NCBI GenBank assembly: GCA_000688615.1
Contig: JHVA01000001.1
Coordinates: forward strand, 3,906,001 to 3,970,000
Direction of reading: 5' to 3'
Length of the DNA: 64,000 nt
Source of the DNA: Acidobacteriaceae bacterium KBS 146
GTDB taxonomy: Bacteria > Acidobacteriota > Terriglobia > Terriglobales > Acidobacteriaceae
The notes under the pieces were generated by a model. The model ran no database searches. It was not told where the DNA came from and worked only from the letters and a program-made list of their open reading frames with translations. Shown in pieces: positions 17,748 to 26,550 of this stretch (the stretch's first letter is position 1; every line of letters starts with the position of its first letter). The translations under genes were made by a program, and so were the position numbers.

Positions 17748-17825
17748 CACTAACCTCCAAAACAAGAAACGGTAGTTACTCGTTTTGAGGACGTGAGAGT
17801 AGAAATTCATCGAAGGAGTGGGGTC

Positions 17826-18302
17826 ATGGAAGAGAGATCAGCAGTGCACAGCACCTTTATTATTCAGCGCAATTACCCCGTTCCTCCCGAGCGTGTTTTC
17901 AGCGCTTTCTCCGATCCGGCCATGAAGCGCCGCTGGTTTGTTGAAGGAGAAAATAAGGTCGTCGATACGTTCGAGATGGACTTTCGAGCCGGGGGTATGG
18001 AACGCGCCCGCTATCACTACGTTGAAGGCAAACCGTTTAGGGACGCTCCCTTCACCAACGAAGGAATCTTTCAGCACATCATTCCCAACCGGTGCATCGT
18101 GGGTTCCTCCACGATGACTCTGGGCGGAAAGACCATTTCTGCCGCACTGACGACCGTCGACCTGGTGCCGGACGCAGAGGGAACCAAGGTCATCTTCACC
18201 TTTCAGGGTGCCTTCTTCGAGGGATCCGATGGGCCCGAGATGCGTGAAAAAGGCTGGCAGACGCTGCTGGATCGCCTCGGAACTGTCCTGGGAGGCCAAT
18301 GA
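17826..18302 (+). CDS. SRPBCC (AHSA1/START-type) domain protein
   Basis: A 158-residue cytoplasmic protein with the AHSA1 pattern: HSTFIIQRNYPVPPERVFSAFSDPAMKRRWF at the N-terminus, FEMDFRAGGMERARYHY in the middle, and the C-terminal helix EKGWQTLLDRLGTVL. The fold makes a hydrophobic pocket for an unknown ligand. The start at 17826 follows an AAGGAG site. Its stop overlaps the arsR start (ATGA), so the two are coupled. SRPBCC-ArsR pairs are common, and the regulator likely controls this operon. Confidence 0.9.
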   Translation: MEERSAVHSTFIIQRNYPVPPERVFSAFSDPAMKRRWFVEGENKVVDTFEMDFRAGGMERARYHYVEGKPFRDAPFTNEGIFQHIIPNRCIVGSSTMTLGGKTISAALTTVDLVPDAEGTKVIFTFQGAFFEGSDGPEMREKGWQTLLDRLGTVLGGQ

Positions 18303-18658
18303 GAGGCGCCCCTAAAAAGAAGGCAAAAGCCGAGAAGCCTCCCAGTGAGATCGATCGAATCTTCTATGCTCTGGGCGACCCAACGCGGCGAGCGATCGTG
18401 GAGATGTTGAGCGAAGAGTCCTTGTCGGTCTCACAGTTGGCAGCACATCTGCCGATGACGCTGACGGCTGTCGGTCAGCATCTCCAGATTCTGGAGGACT
18501 CGGGTCTGGTGCGATCCGACAAGGCAGGAAGAATACGCACCTGCCACGTCGCAACGGCAGGATTTGCCGTGCTGGAACAGTGGGCGCGCGAACATAGAAA
18601 TGTATGGGAGCGAAGGCTGGACCGGCTCGGGGATCTGTTGGACCAGCCCGAGAAATAA
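18299..18658 (+). CDS. ArsR-family winged-helix regulator
   Basis: A 119-residue DNA-binding protein. After a Lys-rich start, residues ~20-95 form the ArsR winged helix: DRIFYALGDPTRRAIVEMLSEE, SVSQLAAHLPMTLTAVGQHLQILEDSGLV (recognition helix) and RSDKAGRIRTCHVAT (wing). There are no paired metal-binding cysteines of the ArsR/SmtB metal sensors, so it likely senses something else. It overlaps the SRPBCC gene by four bases. The twin palindromes upstream of the operon are its probable targets (inference). Confidence 0.92.
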   Translation: MRGAPKKKAKAEKPPSEIDRIFYALGDPTRRAIVEMLSEESLSVSQLAAHLPMTLTAVGQHLQILEDSGLVRSDKAGRIRTCHVATAGFAVLEQWAREHRNVWERRLDRLGDLLDQPEK

Positions 18659-18984
18659 ATCTGTCGCCACAAGGCACGCCACCACCAGCATGCGAGATGG
18701 TCGAAAAGATTGGCTGTCAGCTCCTCTGTTGGACCTGGCAACGTCCTCCTTCATTGAGGAGCCTGCGGCTCACTGGATCCAGCGAGCACTTTTAGTTGGA
18801 TCCCTCCGGCGGATTGGCACGGTGGCCCCGGGTGTGGTGACGCTCGTTGGGTGATGGTACCGGACACGATATGATGGACAAGGCGCGTTTTCGTTCCGGA
18901 GCCATCCGAGTCCGTTGCGTCCATCCGACACTTGCCCTGCGGGGCTGGCCAGGCTAAGAACCATCTTTGGAGAAGATATCCGTC
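18659..18984 (+). other. non-coding stretch upstream of purA
   Basis: No convincing gene is present. It contains a candidate purA promoter (18847-18875) and otherwise nothing I recognise. Confidence 0.5.
18847..18875 (+). promoter_or_regulatory. candidate purA promoter
   Basis: TTGGGT and TATGAT stand 17 bases apart; the -10 matches five of six consensus bases, the -35 only three. It lies 110 bp before the purA start. Confidence 0.4.
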
Positions 18985-20295
18985 GTGAGTCAACCGAGAT
19001 CTGCGGTCATTTTGGGTGCCCAGTGGGGCGATGAAGGCAAAGGCAAGATTGTAGACGTACTGTCGGAGAGGTTTTCCGTCGTGGCGCGATATGCGGGTGG
19101 CCATAATGCCGGCCATACGGTCATCATTGGCGGCAGGAAGTTTGTGTTGCAGCTGATCCCGTGCGGCGTGTTGCGTCCGGAGTGCAAGGGCGTGATCGGC
19201 AATGGCGTGGTGTTCGACCCGGCGGCGTTTTTGAGCGAGGTGAAGAAGCTTCGTGACGCCGGTCTGCCGGTGGACAGTCAGCTCTTTGTCTCCAACCGTG
19301 CTCACGTGATCCTTCCCTATCATCGAATGATCGAACTGGCGGCAGAGACAGCTCCTGGACGCACCAAGATCGGAACAACCCGGCGGGGCATCGGCCCGGC
19401 CTATGAAGACAAGGTTCACCGCAACGGATTGCGGGTCGTTGACCTCTTAAATCCGGCGCTTCTGCGGACGCACATTAAGAACGCCTGCGACGAGAAGAAC
19501 ACGATTGCGCACGCGCTCTTTGGGACCGAGCCTCTGGATCCCAAGGAGATGTATGAGGACTATGCCCGGATGGCGGAGCAGATTGCTCCTTTTGTGACGG
19601 ATACGGCTGTACTGCTGAACGAGGAGCTGGATCGCGGCGGCAATGTGATGTTCGAGGGTGCGCAGGGCGCGCTGCTCGATATCGATCACGGGACGTATCC
19701 GTTTGTGACCTCATCGTCGGCGACGGCGGGCGGTGCAGTGACCGGCACCGGCGTGCCTCCCACCCGGATCGGCACCGTCATCGGCGTGACCAAGGCATAT
19801 GTAACGCGCGTGGGCGAAGGGCCGTTCCCGACAGAGATCCACGACTCCTCCGCCGAGCTGCTTCGTGCCCGCGGGCAGGAATACGGCGCCGTCACCGGCC
19901 GTCCGCGACGCTGCGGCTGGCTCGACCTGCCGTTGCTGCGCTACAGCAACATGATCAACGGCACCGAGTGGCTGGTGGTGACCAAGCTGGACGTGATGGA
20001 TGAGTGTGAGGAGATTCCCGTCTGCACGCACTACAAGATCGATGGCAAGCTGACGGACGTGATTCCCGCAGATATCCGAGGCTTCGAGTCGATTGAGCCG
20101 ATTTATACGACCCTTAAAGGCTGGAAAGCTCCGACTGAAGGAATAACGGAGTGGGAGAAGCTCCCGCAGCTGGCGAAGGACTACCTCCGGTTCCTCGAGA
20201 AGGAATCGAAGGCCAAGATCGGGATGGTCTCGACCGGGCCGGATCGCGATCAGACGATCACGTTGCCTGAATTTGACGCGGCACTGAAGGGATAG
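18985..20295 (+). CDS. purA: adenylosuccinate synthetase
   Basis: Joins IMP and aspartate with GTP hydrolysis to adenylosuccinate, the first committed step to AMP. The 436-residue protein has the GTP loop GAQWGDEGKGK at the N-terminus with catalytic Asp, GGHNAGHTV with catalytic His, TTRRGIGPAYEDK, the FEGAQGALLDIDHGTYPFVT motif, and TGRPRRCGWLD. I prefer the GTG at 18985 because the family begins close to it; an in-frame TTG at 18967 would add six residues. A small monooxygenase gene follows 9 bp later and may be co-transcribed. Confidence 0.96.
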   Translation: MSQPRSAVILGAQWGDEGKGKIVDVLSERFSVVARYAGGHNAGHTVIIGGRKFVLQLIPCGVLRPECKGVIGNGVVFDPAAFLSEVKKLRDAGLPVDSQLFVSNRAHVILPYHRMIELAAETAPGRTKIGTTRRGIGPAYEDKVHRNGLRVVDLLNPALLRTHIKNACDEKNTIAHALFGTEPLDPKEMYEDYARMAEQIAPFVTDTAVLLNEELDRGGNVMFEGAQGALLDIDHGTYPFVTSSSATAGGAVTGTGVPPTRIGTVIGVTKAYVTRVGEGPFPTEIHDSSAELLRARGQEYGAVTGRPRRCGWLDLPLLRYSNMINGTEWLVVTKLDVMDECEEIPVCTHYKIDGKLTDVIPADIRGFESIEPIYTTLKGWKAPTEGITEWEKLPQLAKDYLRFLEKESKAKIGMVSTGPDRDQTITLPEFDAALKG

Positions 20296-20304
20296 GATCG
20301 AGCG

Positions 20305-20592
20305 ATGATAAGTTTCACGGTGCGGATGCGTTTTCATGCGGACGATCACGAGAAGATTGCCGAAGTCCTTCGCAAGCTCACAGAGGCATCCCGGCAGGAG
20401 CCGGGATGCGTGACCTATATCCCGCACTTTGTGGACGGTGATCCAGCGACCGTGGTGATCTACGAGCAATACACGAATGAAGCGGCTCTCGACGCGCATC
20501 GCAATACTCCCCACTTCAAGGAATATGCTGTGGGCGGGTTGTTTCAGCAGATGCTGGAGCGGCAGCTTGAGAATCTGACGGCTGTCTGTTAA
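20305..20592 (+). CDS. antibiotic biosynthesis monooxygenase (ABM)-domain protein
   Basis: A 95-residue cytoplasmic protein of the YgiN/ABM dimeric alpha-beta barrel type. The pattern is TVRMRFHADDHEKIAEVLRKLTEASRQEPGCVTYIPHFVDGDPATVVIYEQYTNEAALDAHRNTPHF: strand, helix, the EPGC turn, and HxNTPHF at the end of the second helix. Such proteins oxidise quinols or aromatic compounds without cofactors; the substrate here is unknown. It lies 9 bp after purA, so probably shares its transcript. Confidence 0.88.
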   Translation: MISFTVRMRFHADDHEKIAEVLRKLTEASRQEPGCVTYIPHFVDGDPATVVIYEQYTNEAALDAHRNTPHFKEYAVGGLFQQMLERQLENLTAVC

Positions 20593-20681
20593 GAGATCCG
20601 CGTCTTCTTTCCGAGTGACATTCTTTTTACGAAAGTTCTTTTGACTCAGAGCACAGTATCGGTCTACTATCCGGTACGCTC

Positions 20682-21248
20682 ATGGTCCCCCGGAATCGAA
20701 TTCGGATTGGTTCATCTCGTACTGCTCTCACGGCGATCGTCTTGCTGACCTGCTTTCTTGCCTGCGCTTATGCACAGCAGGAGAAGCATCCTAACAAGCG
20801 CGATGAGAGAAAACAGGTCGAGGCCCTCGAAGAGAAGTGGCGCACAGCCCAACTGGCTGGGGATATTGCCACCATAGACAGGATGCTGGCAGACGACTTT
20901 ATCGGAATCTCCATGTCAGGGCAGGTCAACACCAAGGCGCAACAGCTTGACCGGATTCGGAATCATCGGCTTGTCTTGACCCGGATCGATCTGGATGACA
21001 TGAAGGTGAAGCTGGTCGGGGAGGTGGCGATCGTGACCTGCCAGGCTCGGGTGGAAGGAACCAGCGAGGGCATGTCGGTCAAGGGGACCTACCGGTACAC
21101 ACGGATCTACCGGCAGCTGCCCTCCAAGGAGTGGAAGATCACCAGCTTCGAAGCGACTCGGATTCGTCCTCGAAAGTCCGCCACAGAGAAGCAGGCCCCG
21201 CCGACCTCACCTCCGCAGGCCGCAGTTCAGGAGCCGCGATTTGGATAG
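20682..21248 (+). CDS. secreted DUF4440 (NTF2-like) protein
   Basis: A 188-residue exported protein with an N-terminal signal segment (residues ~12-32, TAIVLLTCFLACAYA). Residues ~45-155 match the NTF2-like DUF4440 fold: VEALEEKWRTAQLAGDIATIDRMLADDFIGIS, then VAIVTCQARVEG and YTRIYRQLPSKEWKITSFEATRI. The C-terminus is a short Pro-rich tail. NTF2-like pockets bind small ligands; the role is unknown. A strong terminator follows. Confidence 0.85.
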   Translation: MVPRNRIRIGSSRTALTAIVLLTCFLACAYAQQEKHPNKRDERKQVEALEEKWRTAQLAGDIATIDRMLADDFIGISMSGQVNTKAQQLDRIRNHRLVLTRIDLDDMKVKLVGEVAIVTCQARVEGTSEGMSVKGTYRYTRIYRQLPSKEWKITSFEATRIRPRKSATEKQAPPTSPPQAAVQEPRFG

Positions 21249-21271
21249 CGGAGGATTTTCCAGAATGCGAT

Positions 21272-21304
21272 AAAAAGGCCCTGCCATAACGGCAGGGCCT
21301 TTTT
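21272..21304 (+). terminator. Rho-independent terminator
   Basis: A perfect 14-bp stem (arm AAAAAGGCCCTGCC) with a five-base loop and a T-run ends the DUF4440 transcript. It is symmetric and may also serve the minus strand. Confidence 0.92.
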
Positions 21305-21339
21305 CTATGAAAGATTTCGAGGCTTCGGAGTCCTCTGTG

Positions 21340-21636
21340 TCAGGCGATCTTTTCTACGCCCTTTTGACGATTACTTTTGCTGTCTGATCCTCCTGCAACG
21401 GGGAGGTTGAGAGCAAGGAGTCTGCGAAAGAGAGAACGCGTCTCGCCGGTCAGGCGAGCGTCTTCGGATTCGTGCGGGAAAAGCGGGAGAGAAGAAGCGG
21501 TGGCAGGGCGACTGGAGAGTCGTTTTCCATTCGCCATGTAGTAAAGGCGGGGCTCGGGAGAACGTGTCCCAATGGTAGGAGGCAGCGAAGACCCGGACCG
21601 AACGGAGGACGGAGGGATTTTGGGAAGAGTGTTCAT
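21340..21636 (-). CDS. small hypothetical protein downstream of the HIT gene
   Basis: A 98-residue frame of no recognised family. It starts 41 bp after the HIT stop on the same strand and has a GAGGGG site seven bases before its ATG. The sequence is rich in Ser, Arg and Pro and has no membrane segment. The good ribosome site and operon position favour a real gene; the low-complexity composition counts against it. It may be lineage-specific. Confidence 0.4.
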   Translation of the reverse strand: MNTLPKIPPSSVRSGSSLPPTIGTRSPEPRLYYMANGKRLSSRPATASSLPLFPHESEDARLTGETRSLFRRLLALNLPVAGGSDSKSNRQKGVEKIA

Positions 21637-21677
21637 GGTGCCCCTCGCACGGCAGGATTACCCAATCTGACAGAGGG

Positions 21678-22286
21678 TTATTTTGGTTCAGATGCGCTGG
21701 CGGGATTCAACGTTGCATTCTCCTGCAGAAACTGGCGTAGTCGGGTCCAGGTGGTGTCGAGAGTTTCAGGGAGAATGCGAGTCTCGGCTGTCACAGTCAT
21801 GAAATTGGTATCACCAGTCCAGCGGGGAAGAACGTGCAAGTGGATGTGGTCTGCGACGCCGGCCCCGGCGGCTTCGCCGAGGTTCATGCCGAGATTGATG
21901 CCATCCGGCCGGTAGATTGCGCGGAGGGCGCGTTCCATGACCTGGGCGAGTTCGATCATCTCGTGAGCGGCATCCAGGGGGGCTGCGGACAGGGAGTCCG
22001 TGTGAAAGTAAGGCAGGACCATGACATGACCCGTCGCATAGGGATAGGCATTGAGACAGATAAAGCAGTGCCGGCCGCGATAGACGATGTGAGAGGCTCT
22101 TTCTGCGGCCTCGGACGGCATGCCGTGTGCGATTGCATAGTCGGTGGCGGCTAGCATGTTGCAGAAGACGCAGTGTTTGTCTTCGGAGACAGGCCATGCG
22201 GAGAGTTCGGGAGCGACGCCGGTGCGGGCCTGCGGGTCGGAACGGGTGATGTAACCATAACGCCAGGGCGTCCAGAGGTAATCCAT
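21678..22286 (-). CDS. HIT-family nucleotide hydrolase
   Basis: A 202-residue member of the histidine triad family, probably a diadenosine tetraphosphate hydrolase or AMP-transferase relative. It starts MDYLWTPWRYGYI, then has CVFCNM and the C-terminal triad DHIHLHVLPRW (residues ~145-155) with the nucleophilic His. NLGMNLGEAAGAGVADHIH gives the usual preceding loop. Similar acidobacterial proteins have this extended N-terminus. It faces rpsA across a 306-bp divergent gap. Confidence 0.92.
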   Translation of the reverse strand: MDYLWTPWRYGYITRSDPQARTGVAPELSAWPVSEDKHCVFCNMLAATDYAIAHGMPSEAAERASHIVYRGRHCFICLNAYPYATGHVMVLPYFHTDSLSAAPLDAAHEMIELAQVMERALRAIYRPDGINLGMNLGEAAGAGVADHIHLHVLPRWTGDTNFMTVTAETRILPETLDTTWTRLRQFLQENATLNPASASEPK

Positions 22287-22592
22287 ACGTGAGCCGAGTA
22301 TAGCGGCAGGGTGACTTCGCTGCGGACAGGCGAATTCTTACTTAATAGAGATGTAAAAACATCGATTCCGCAAGGGGTTCGGTTGACGGATGCAGGGTGA
22401 GGTTCTATCGTTAAAGACGAGCCTCTGCGTGTGGGACCCAAGTGCAGCCGCTCCTTCTTGAGAGATGTAAAATTCGTTCCTGCCTGCGCTCGATCAGGAA
22501 TGGAAGTTCAGCCCTTAAAACCGGGCTGAGCGGTTCCGAGAGAAAGTCGCCCGCGATGGAACGGAGACTTGGGTTCTGGAGTCCGCATACAC
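22287..22592. other. divergent upstream region of HIT and rpsA
   Basis: No gene. It should contain both promoters and the rpsA leader. A 6-bp stem (CAGCCC / GGGCTG) lies near 22512-22530 in the leader, and TAAAAT boxes occur near 22350 and 22470, but no clear -35 partner. Confidence 0.4.
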
Positions 22593-24500
22593 ATGGTAGA
22601 TAACCATCATTCCGATCAAACCGAGAGCAAACCCCTGACCACCGAAATGGAAGTCCTAGCGCCCGAAGCGACAGCTGAAAACTCCGAGCTGTCTTCCGTA
22701 TCCACCCCTAACCAGCAGCATGAGAACGCCCAGCCCGTGGAGCATCCGGTAGCGATTGCAAGCGAAGCTGTTGAAGAGCCTGACTATGACTCGGCCGATT
22801 TTGCCGAGGCACTGGCCAACTTCGACCGCGAACAAGCCGCCGAGTCTGCCGCCGCGCAGAGCCTGACCGCCGAAGAGGTGATTGTCACTGGCACTGTCGT
22901 CAAGATTACGGACAAGCATGTTGTTGTCGATATCGGGCTCAAGTCTGAAGGTCTCATTCCGCTGGACCAGGTCCTGGATATTAATGGCGTGCCGAAGTTT
23001 CAGGCAGGAGACCAGGTTGAAGTTGTTGTAGAGCGCGAGGAGACCGAGGGCGGATACCTCGTGAGCTACGAGAAGGCTCTGCGCCATAAGGTTTGGGACA
23101 AGCTGGAAGCAGCGGCCAATGAAAAGGTCCCCGTCAAGGGAATGGTCCTGAGCCGCGTTAAGGGCGGCCTGACCGTCGATATCGGCATCAAGGCATTTCT
23201 TCCGGGATCGCAGGTCGAGATTCGCCCAGTACGGAATCTTGACGGTTATATCGGTCAGGAGATCGAAGTCCGCGTTATTAAGCTGAACAAGAAGCGTGGA
23301 AACGTCGTTATCAGCCGTAAAGAGCTACTTGAAGAAGACCAGAACGCTAAAAAATCTGTCACGCTCGCCACCTTGGACGAAGGCACCGTGCTGACCGGCA
23401 CAGTAAAGAACCTGACGGACTACGGCGCATTCGTCGATCTGGGCGGCCTTGACGGCCTGCTCCATATCACCGATATGAGCTGGGGCCGTCTGACGCATCC
23501 GCGTGACCTGGTCAATGTCGGTGACGAGATTCAGGTCAAGGTTCTGAAGTTCGATAAGGACAAGCAGCGCGTGTCGCTTGGCTTCAAGCAGCTCACGCCT
23601 GATCCGTGGCTGGATGCGACCGAGCGCTATCCGATCGGTGCTCAGGTGCGTGGCCGTGTTCTCTCTGTCACCGACTACGGCGCATTCGTCGAGCTGGAGC
23701 AGGGGATCGAAGGCCTCGTCCATGTCTCGGAGATGACCTGGTCCAAACGCATGAAGCATCCGTCGAAGCTGGTGAAGCCAGGCGATGAGGTCGACACCAT
23801 TATCCTGAGCGTCAACCCGAACGATCGCAGGATCTCTCTGGGCATGAAGCAGCTCCAGGAGAATCCGTGGGAACAGCTGGAGGACAAGTATCCTACCGGT
23901 GCTGTCGTTGAGGGCCGCGTTCGCAACCTGACCGACTTCGGTGCCTTCATCGAGATCGAAGATGGAATCGATGGTCTGGTTCACGTCTCGAACCTGAGCT
24001 GGACGAAGCGTATCAAGCATCCTTCGGAGGTTCTCAAGAAGGGTGAGAAGGTCAAGGCTGTTGTTCTGGGCGTTGAGCCGGAGAATCGCCGGTTGTCGCT
24101 CGGTGTCAAGCAGCTGCAGCCCGATGTCTGGGATACCTTCTTCGCGCAGCATCGCGTTGGCGATGTCATCAAGGGCAAGGTTCTGCGTACGGCGCAGTTC
24201 GGTGCCTTCGTTGAGATTGCTGAAGGTGTCGAGGGTCTCTGCCACGTCTCTGAGGCTGTGGATGAGAACAACGTTCCGGTCAAGCTCGATGTCGGCGATG
24301 AGCACGAATTCCGTATCGTGAAGATGAACCAGGACGAGAAGAAGGTCGGCTTGAGTATCCGCGCTGTGGGTGAAGAAGCCAGCCGCGCCGAAGTGGAGCT
24401 CTACAAGGAGCGCGACCACAAGGGCACGTCCTCCTCTTCGTCAAGCGGCACGACGCTTGGTGATCTGATCAACTGGAAGCGCTCGGAGTTTGGCGAGTAG
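22593..24500 (+). CDS. rpsA: 30S ribosomal protein S1
   Basis: Binds mRNA on the small ribosomal subunit and aids initiation on weak sites. The 635-residue protein has a ~100-residue acidic N-terminal extension (Glu/Ala-rich) followed by six S1 OB-fold domains from about residue 100 to 600. Each later domain repeats the pattern G-x-V-x-N-L-T-D-Y/F-G-A-F-V-x-L/I-x-G-x-x-G-L-x-H-x-S/T (for example [25 protein letters not shown]). The C-terminus has a Ser-rich stretch. I prefer the ATG at 22593; a TTG 24 bases upstream has its GGAG too close. A strong terminator follows. Confidence 0.97.
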   Translation: MVDNHHSDQTESKPLTTEMEVLAPEATAENSELSSVSTPNQQHENAQPVEHPVAIASEAVEEPDYDSADFAEALANFDREQAAESAAAQSLTAEEVIVTGTVVKITDKHVVVDIGLKSEGLIPLDQVLDINGVPKFQAGDQVEVVVEREETEGGYLVSYEKALRHKVWDKLEAAANEKVPVKGMVLSRVKGGLTVDIGIKAFLPGSQVEIRPVRNLDGYIGQEIEVRVIKLNKKRGNVVISRKELLEEDQNAKKSVTLATLDEGTVLTGTVKNLTDYGAFVDLGGLDGLLHITDMSWGRLTHPRDLVNVGDEIQVKVLKFDKDKQRVSLGFKQLTPDPWLDATERYPIGAQVRGRVLSVTDYGAFVELEQGIEGLVHVSEMTWSKRMKHPSKLVKPGDEVDTIILSVNPNDRRISLGMKQLQENPWEQLEDKYPTGAVVEGRVRNLTDFGAFIEIEDGIDGLVHVSNLSWTKRIKHPSEVLKKGEKVKAVVLGVEPENRRLSLGVKQLQPDVWDTFFAQHRVGDVIKGKVLRTAQFGAFVEIAEGVEGLCHVSEAVDENNVPVKLDVGDEHEFRIVKMNQDEKKVGLSIRAVGEEASRAEVELYKERDHKGTSSSSSSGTTLGDLINWKRSEFGE

Positions 24501-24518
24501 GCACTCCGGAGCGAGAAA

Positions 24519-24551
24519 CCTGAAGGGCCGCCCATCGGGCGGCCCTTCAGG
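24519..24551 (+). terminator. Rho-independent terminator of rpsA
   Basis: A perfect 15-bp GC-rich stem (arm CCTGAAGGGCCGCCC) with a three-base loop, followed by tttgatctt, 18 bp after the rpsA stop. Confidence 0.88.
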
Positions 24552-24615
24552 TTTGATCTTGGCTGAATTCAGATTGGAGTGCGGGAAGATTAGTTACGAA
24601 GAACTGAATCCGGCT

Positions 24616-25548
24616 TTATGCAGGGATCGATTGCATGATCGTTGCAGCAGAAGGTCTAGGAAGCGCTTCGACGGCCTCGGGGACCATCTTGGCTGAAGCG
24701 CGGCGCATCACCTCAAGCTCTGCAGGGGCGAAGAGCTCAGGGGGAATGCCTCCGACGGCAACGAAGCCAGGCTCATCACCAAGCGCCATCGAGATCTGGT
24801 TCCAACGAAGGAACGGCGAGGTCGTTGGCAGAACGATGAGGCGACGCTTCGGCTCGGGGAACGCGAAGTAGGCGGACCAGATGCCGAGGGTCAGACAGAT
24901 AGCAACTCCGTTGACGATGCTAAATGCTGCTCTCATGTCAGAGCTATGCGAGAGCCACGCAGACTGTACGAGATTCGTCGTTGCCAAAAAGCCAAGACCG
25001 AAACTAACGCCAAAGATTCTGCTGCGATGAGAAAGACCCATCGGGCGAATAGCAAAGCAGACGAACAGCAGAAGGCACAGTGTCAAGATGCTCGATGTCT
25101 GCTGCAGCTGCGTGATCATGGCGACCATAAACTTCACGCCGGCAAGATGGGGGCTAAGCGCAACGCCCATAGCCACTGCGATTGAAATCACAGCAACCCA
25201 CCGGAACACGAGGATTCCTAAGGTTTGCAAGCCCTTCAGCGGAGCCATCGCAAGCTTGAAGATGCTATAGATGACGAGAAGCGACAGGATAGCTTCGAGC
25301 GCATAACTCATCCAGTAAGCATAGAAATAAATCTGATAGGCAAGATGCTTTTCAAGGATATGGCGCGAGCTTGATGCTAAGTACAGAACTGGCAGGCAAA
25401 TAGCAGAAGAGATAATCTTCACACTAAGTAGCGCGATTAAGTTTAGATAACTCTTGGCTTCCTTGCTGCGCACAAGGAGGGTGAGAACCATTGCGCAAAG
25501 GATAGGCTCGAGATAAGAAAGTGTGCTAATCAGTACGTCTTGAGTCAT
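24616..25548 (-). CDS. seven-helix membrane protein downstream of the peptide array
   Basis: A 310-residue protein with about seven hydrophobic helices spread over residues ~8-245 and a soluble ~65-residue C-terminal tail. The segment YQIYFYAYWMSYALEAILSLLVIYSIF followed by GLQTLGILVFRW resembles a membrane-protein family I recall as common in Terriglobia; it has no assigned function. There is no kinase, protease or ABC motif. It begins 94 bp after the last of five peptide genes on the same strand, so co-transcription is likely, and a role in sensing or handling the peptides is possible (inference). The coding GC is lower than in its neighbours. Confidence 0.8.
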   Translation of the reverse strand: MTQDVLISTLSYLEPILCAMVLTLLVRSKEAKSYLNLIALLSVKIISSAICLPVLYLASSSRHILEKHLAYQIYFYAYWMSYALEAILSLLVIYSIFKLAMAPLKGLQTLGILVFRWVAVISIAVAMGVALSPHLAGVKFMVAMITQLQQTSSILTLCLLLFVCFAIRPMGLSHRSRIFGVSFGLGFLATTNLVQSAWLSHSSDMRAAFSIVNGVAICLTLGIWSAYFAFPEPKRRLIVLPTTSPFLRWNQISMALGDEPGFVAVGGIPPELFAPAELEVMRRASAKMVPEAVEALPRPSAATIMQSIPA

Positions 25549-25642
25549 CGATCACGTCCCCAAAAGACATTAATGAGCGTAGCTCAACACGAGGACGGAT
25601 ACAACAATGTTTAATGAACGAACTGCACTTTTTTGCAGCGCT

Positions 25643-25816
25643 TTAGCGAGCGATACCGCAGGCGTTGGGATCGTCGGGAGCGCACATGGGGACGGGCAGG
25701 GCGCTATTGCGGGCGATGGAGGCCTTGGCACAGGTGGAAGCGGAGGAGATCTGGGTGGAAGCGAATGCACCGGTAAGGGCGAGGGCAACTGCGAGGGTCC
25801 GGATGATGCTCTTCAT
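25643..25816 (-). CDS. secreted CX7C peptide, copy 1 (promoter-distal)
   Basis: A 57-residue precursor. It starts MKSIIRTLAVALALTGAFA, a signal peptide with an AxA site after Ala19, leaving a 38-residue peptide that ends CAPDDPNACGIAR. This copy differs from the central three: Cys replaces Ser at position 29, giving a third cysteine, and Ser-Ile replaces Thr-Val at 33-34. An AAAGGAAC site lies eight bases before the ATG. It is the last of the array, 94 bp before the seven-helix protein. No known family is recognised. Confidence 0.85.
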   Translation of the reverse strand: MKSIIRTLAVALALTGAFASTQISSASTCAKASIARNSALPVPMCAPDDPNACGIAR

Positions 25817-25869
25817 GGGTATAGTTCCTTTAGTCTCTAAGAATCAGTAATTTATGTTTCGACGTCGGC

Positions 25870-26043
25870 TTAGCGAGCGATGCCGCAGGCGTTGGGATCG
25901 TCGGGAGCGCACATGGGGACGGGCAGGGCGCTATTGCGGGCGACGGTGGCCTTGGCGCTGGTGGAGGCGGAGGAGATCTGGGTGGAAGCGAATGCACCGG
26001 TAAGGGCGAGGGCAACTGCGAGGGTCCGGATGATGCTCTTCAT
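25870..26043 (-). CDS. secreted CX7C peptide, copy 2
   Basis: A 57-residue precursor identical to copies 3 and 4. Signal peptide 1-19, then a Ser/Thr/Ala-rich linker (about 20-40) and the C-terminal module PVPMCAPDDPNACGIAR with Cys45 and Cys53, which could form a small disulfide loop (inference). A ribosome site, AAAGGAAC, precedes the ATG, and 53 bp separate it from copy 3. Confidence 0.88.
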   Translation of the reverse strand: MKSIIRTLAVALALTGAFASTQISSASTSAKATVARNSALPVPMCAPDDPNACGIAR

Positions 26044-26096
26044 GGGTATAGTTCCTTTAGTCTCTAAGAATCAGTAATTTATGTTTCGACGTCGGC

Positions 26097-26270
26097 TTAG
26101 CGAGCGATGCCGCAGGCGTTGGGATCGTCGGGAGCGCACATGGGGACGGGCAGGGCGCTATTGCGGGCGACGGTGGCCTTGGCGCTGGTGGAGGCGGAGG
26201 AGATCTGGGTGGAAGCGAATGCACCGGTAAGGGCGAGGGCAACTGCGAGGGTCCGGATGATGCTCTTCAT
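26097..26270 (-). CDS. secreted CX7C peptide, copy 3
   Basis: Identical to copies 2 and 4 at the DNA level as far as I can read, including the 53-bp spacer and ribosome site. The lack of any drift points to recent amplification or gene conversion. Confidence 0.88.
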   Translation of the reverse strand: MKSIIRTLAVALALTGAFASTQISSASTSAKATVARNSALPVPMCAPDDPNACGIAR

Positions 26271-26323
26271 GGGTATAGTTCCTTTAGTCTCTAAGAATCA
26301 GTAATTTATGTTTCGACGTCGGC

Positions 26324-26497
26324 TTAGCGAGCGATGCCGCAGGCGTTGGGATCGTCGGGAGCGCACATGGGGACGGGCAGGGCGCTATTGCGGGCGACGG
26401 TGGCCTTGGCGCTGGTGGAGGCGGAGGAGATCTGGGTGGAAGCGAATGCACCGGTAAGGGCGAGGGCAACTGCGAGGGTCCGGATGATGCTCTTCAT
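26324..26497 (-). CDS. secreted CX7C peptide, copy 4
   Basis: Identical to copies 2 and 3. Precursor of 57 residues, signal peptide 1-19, mature C-terminal CX7C module. It follows copy 5 by 53 bp on the minus strand. Confidence 0.88.
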   Translation of the reverse strand: MKSIIRTLAVALALTGAFASTQISSASTSAKATVARNSALPVPMCAPDDPNACGIAR

Positions 26498-26550
26498 GGG
26501 TATAGTTCCTTTAGTCTCTAAGAATCAGTAATTTATGTTTCGACGTCGGC

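Noticed and set aside
25880..26531. Repeated 65-residue plus-strand ORFs and 61-residue Pro-rich minus-strand ORFs in the array
   Set aside because: They are other frames of the same repeat. The 57-residue minus-strand frame has a proper signal peptide and ribosome site; these lack both and are low complexity.
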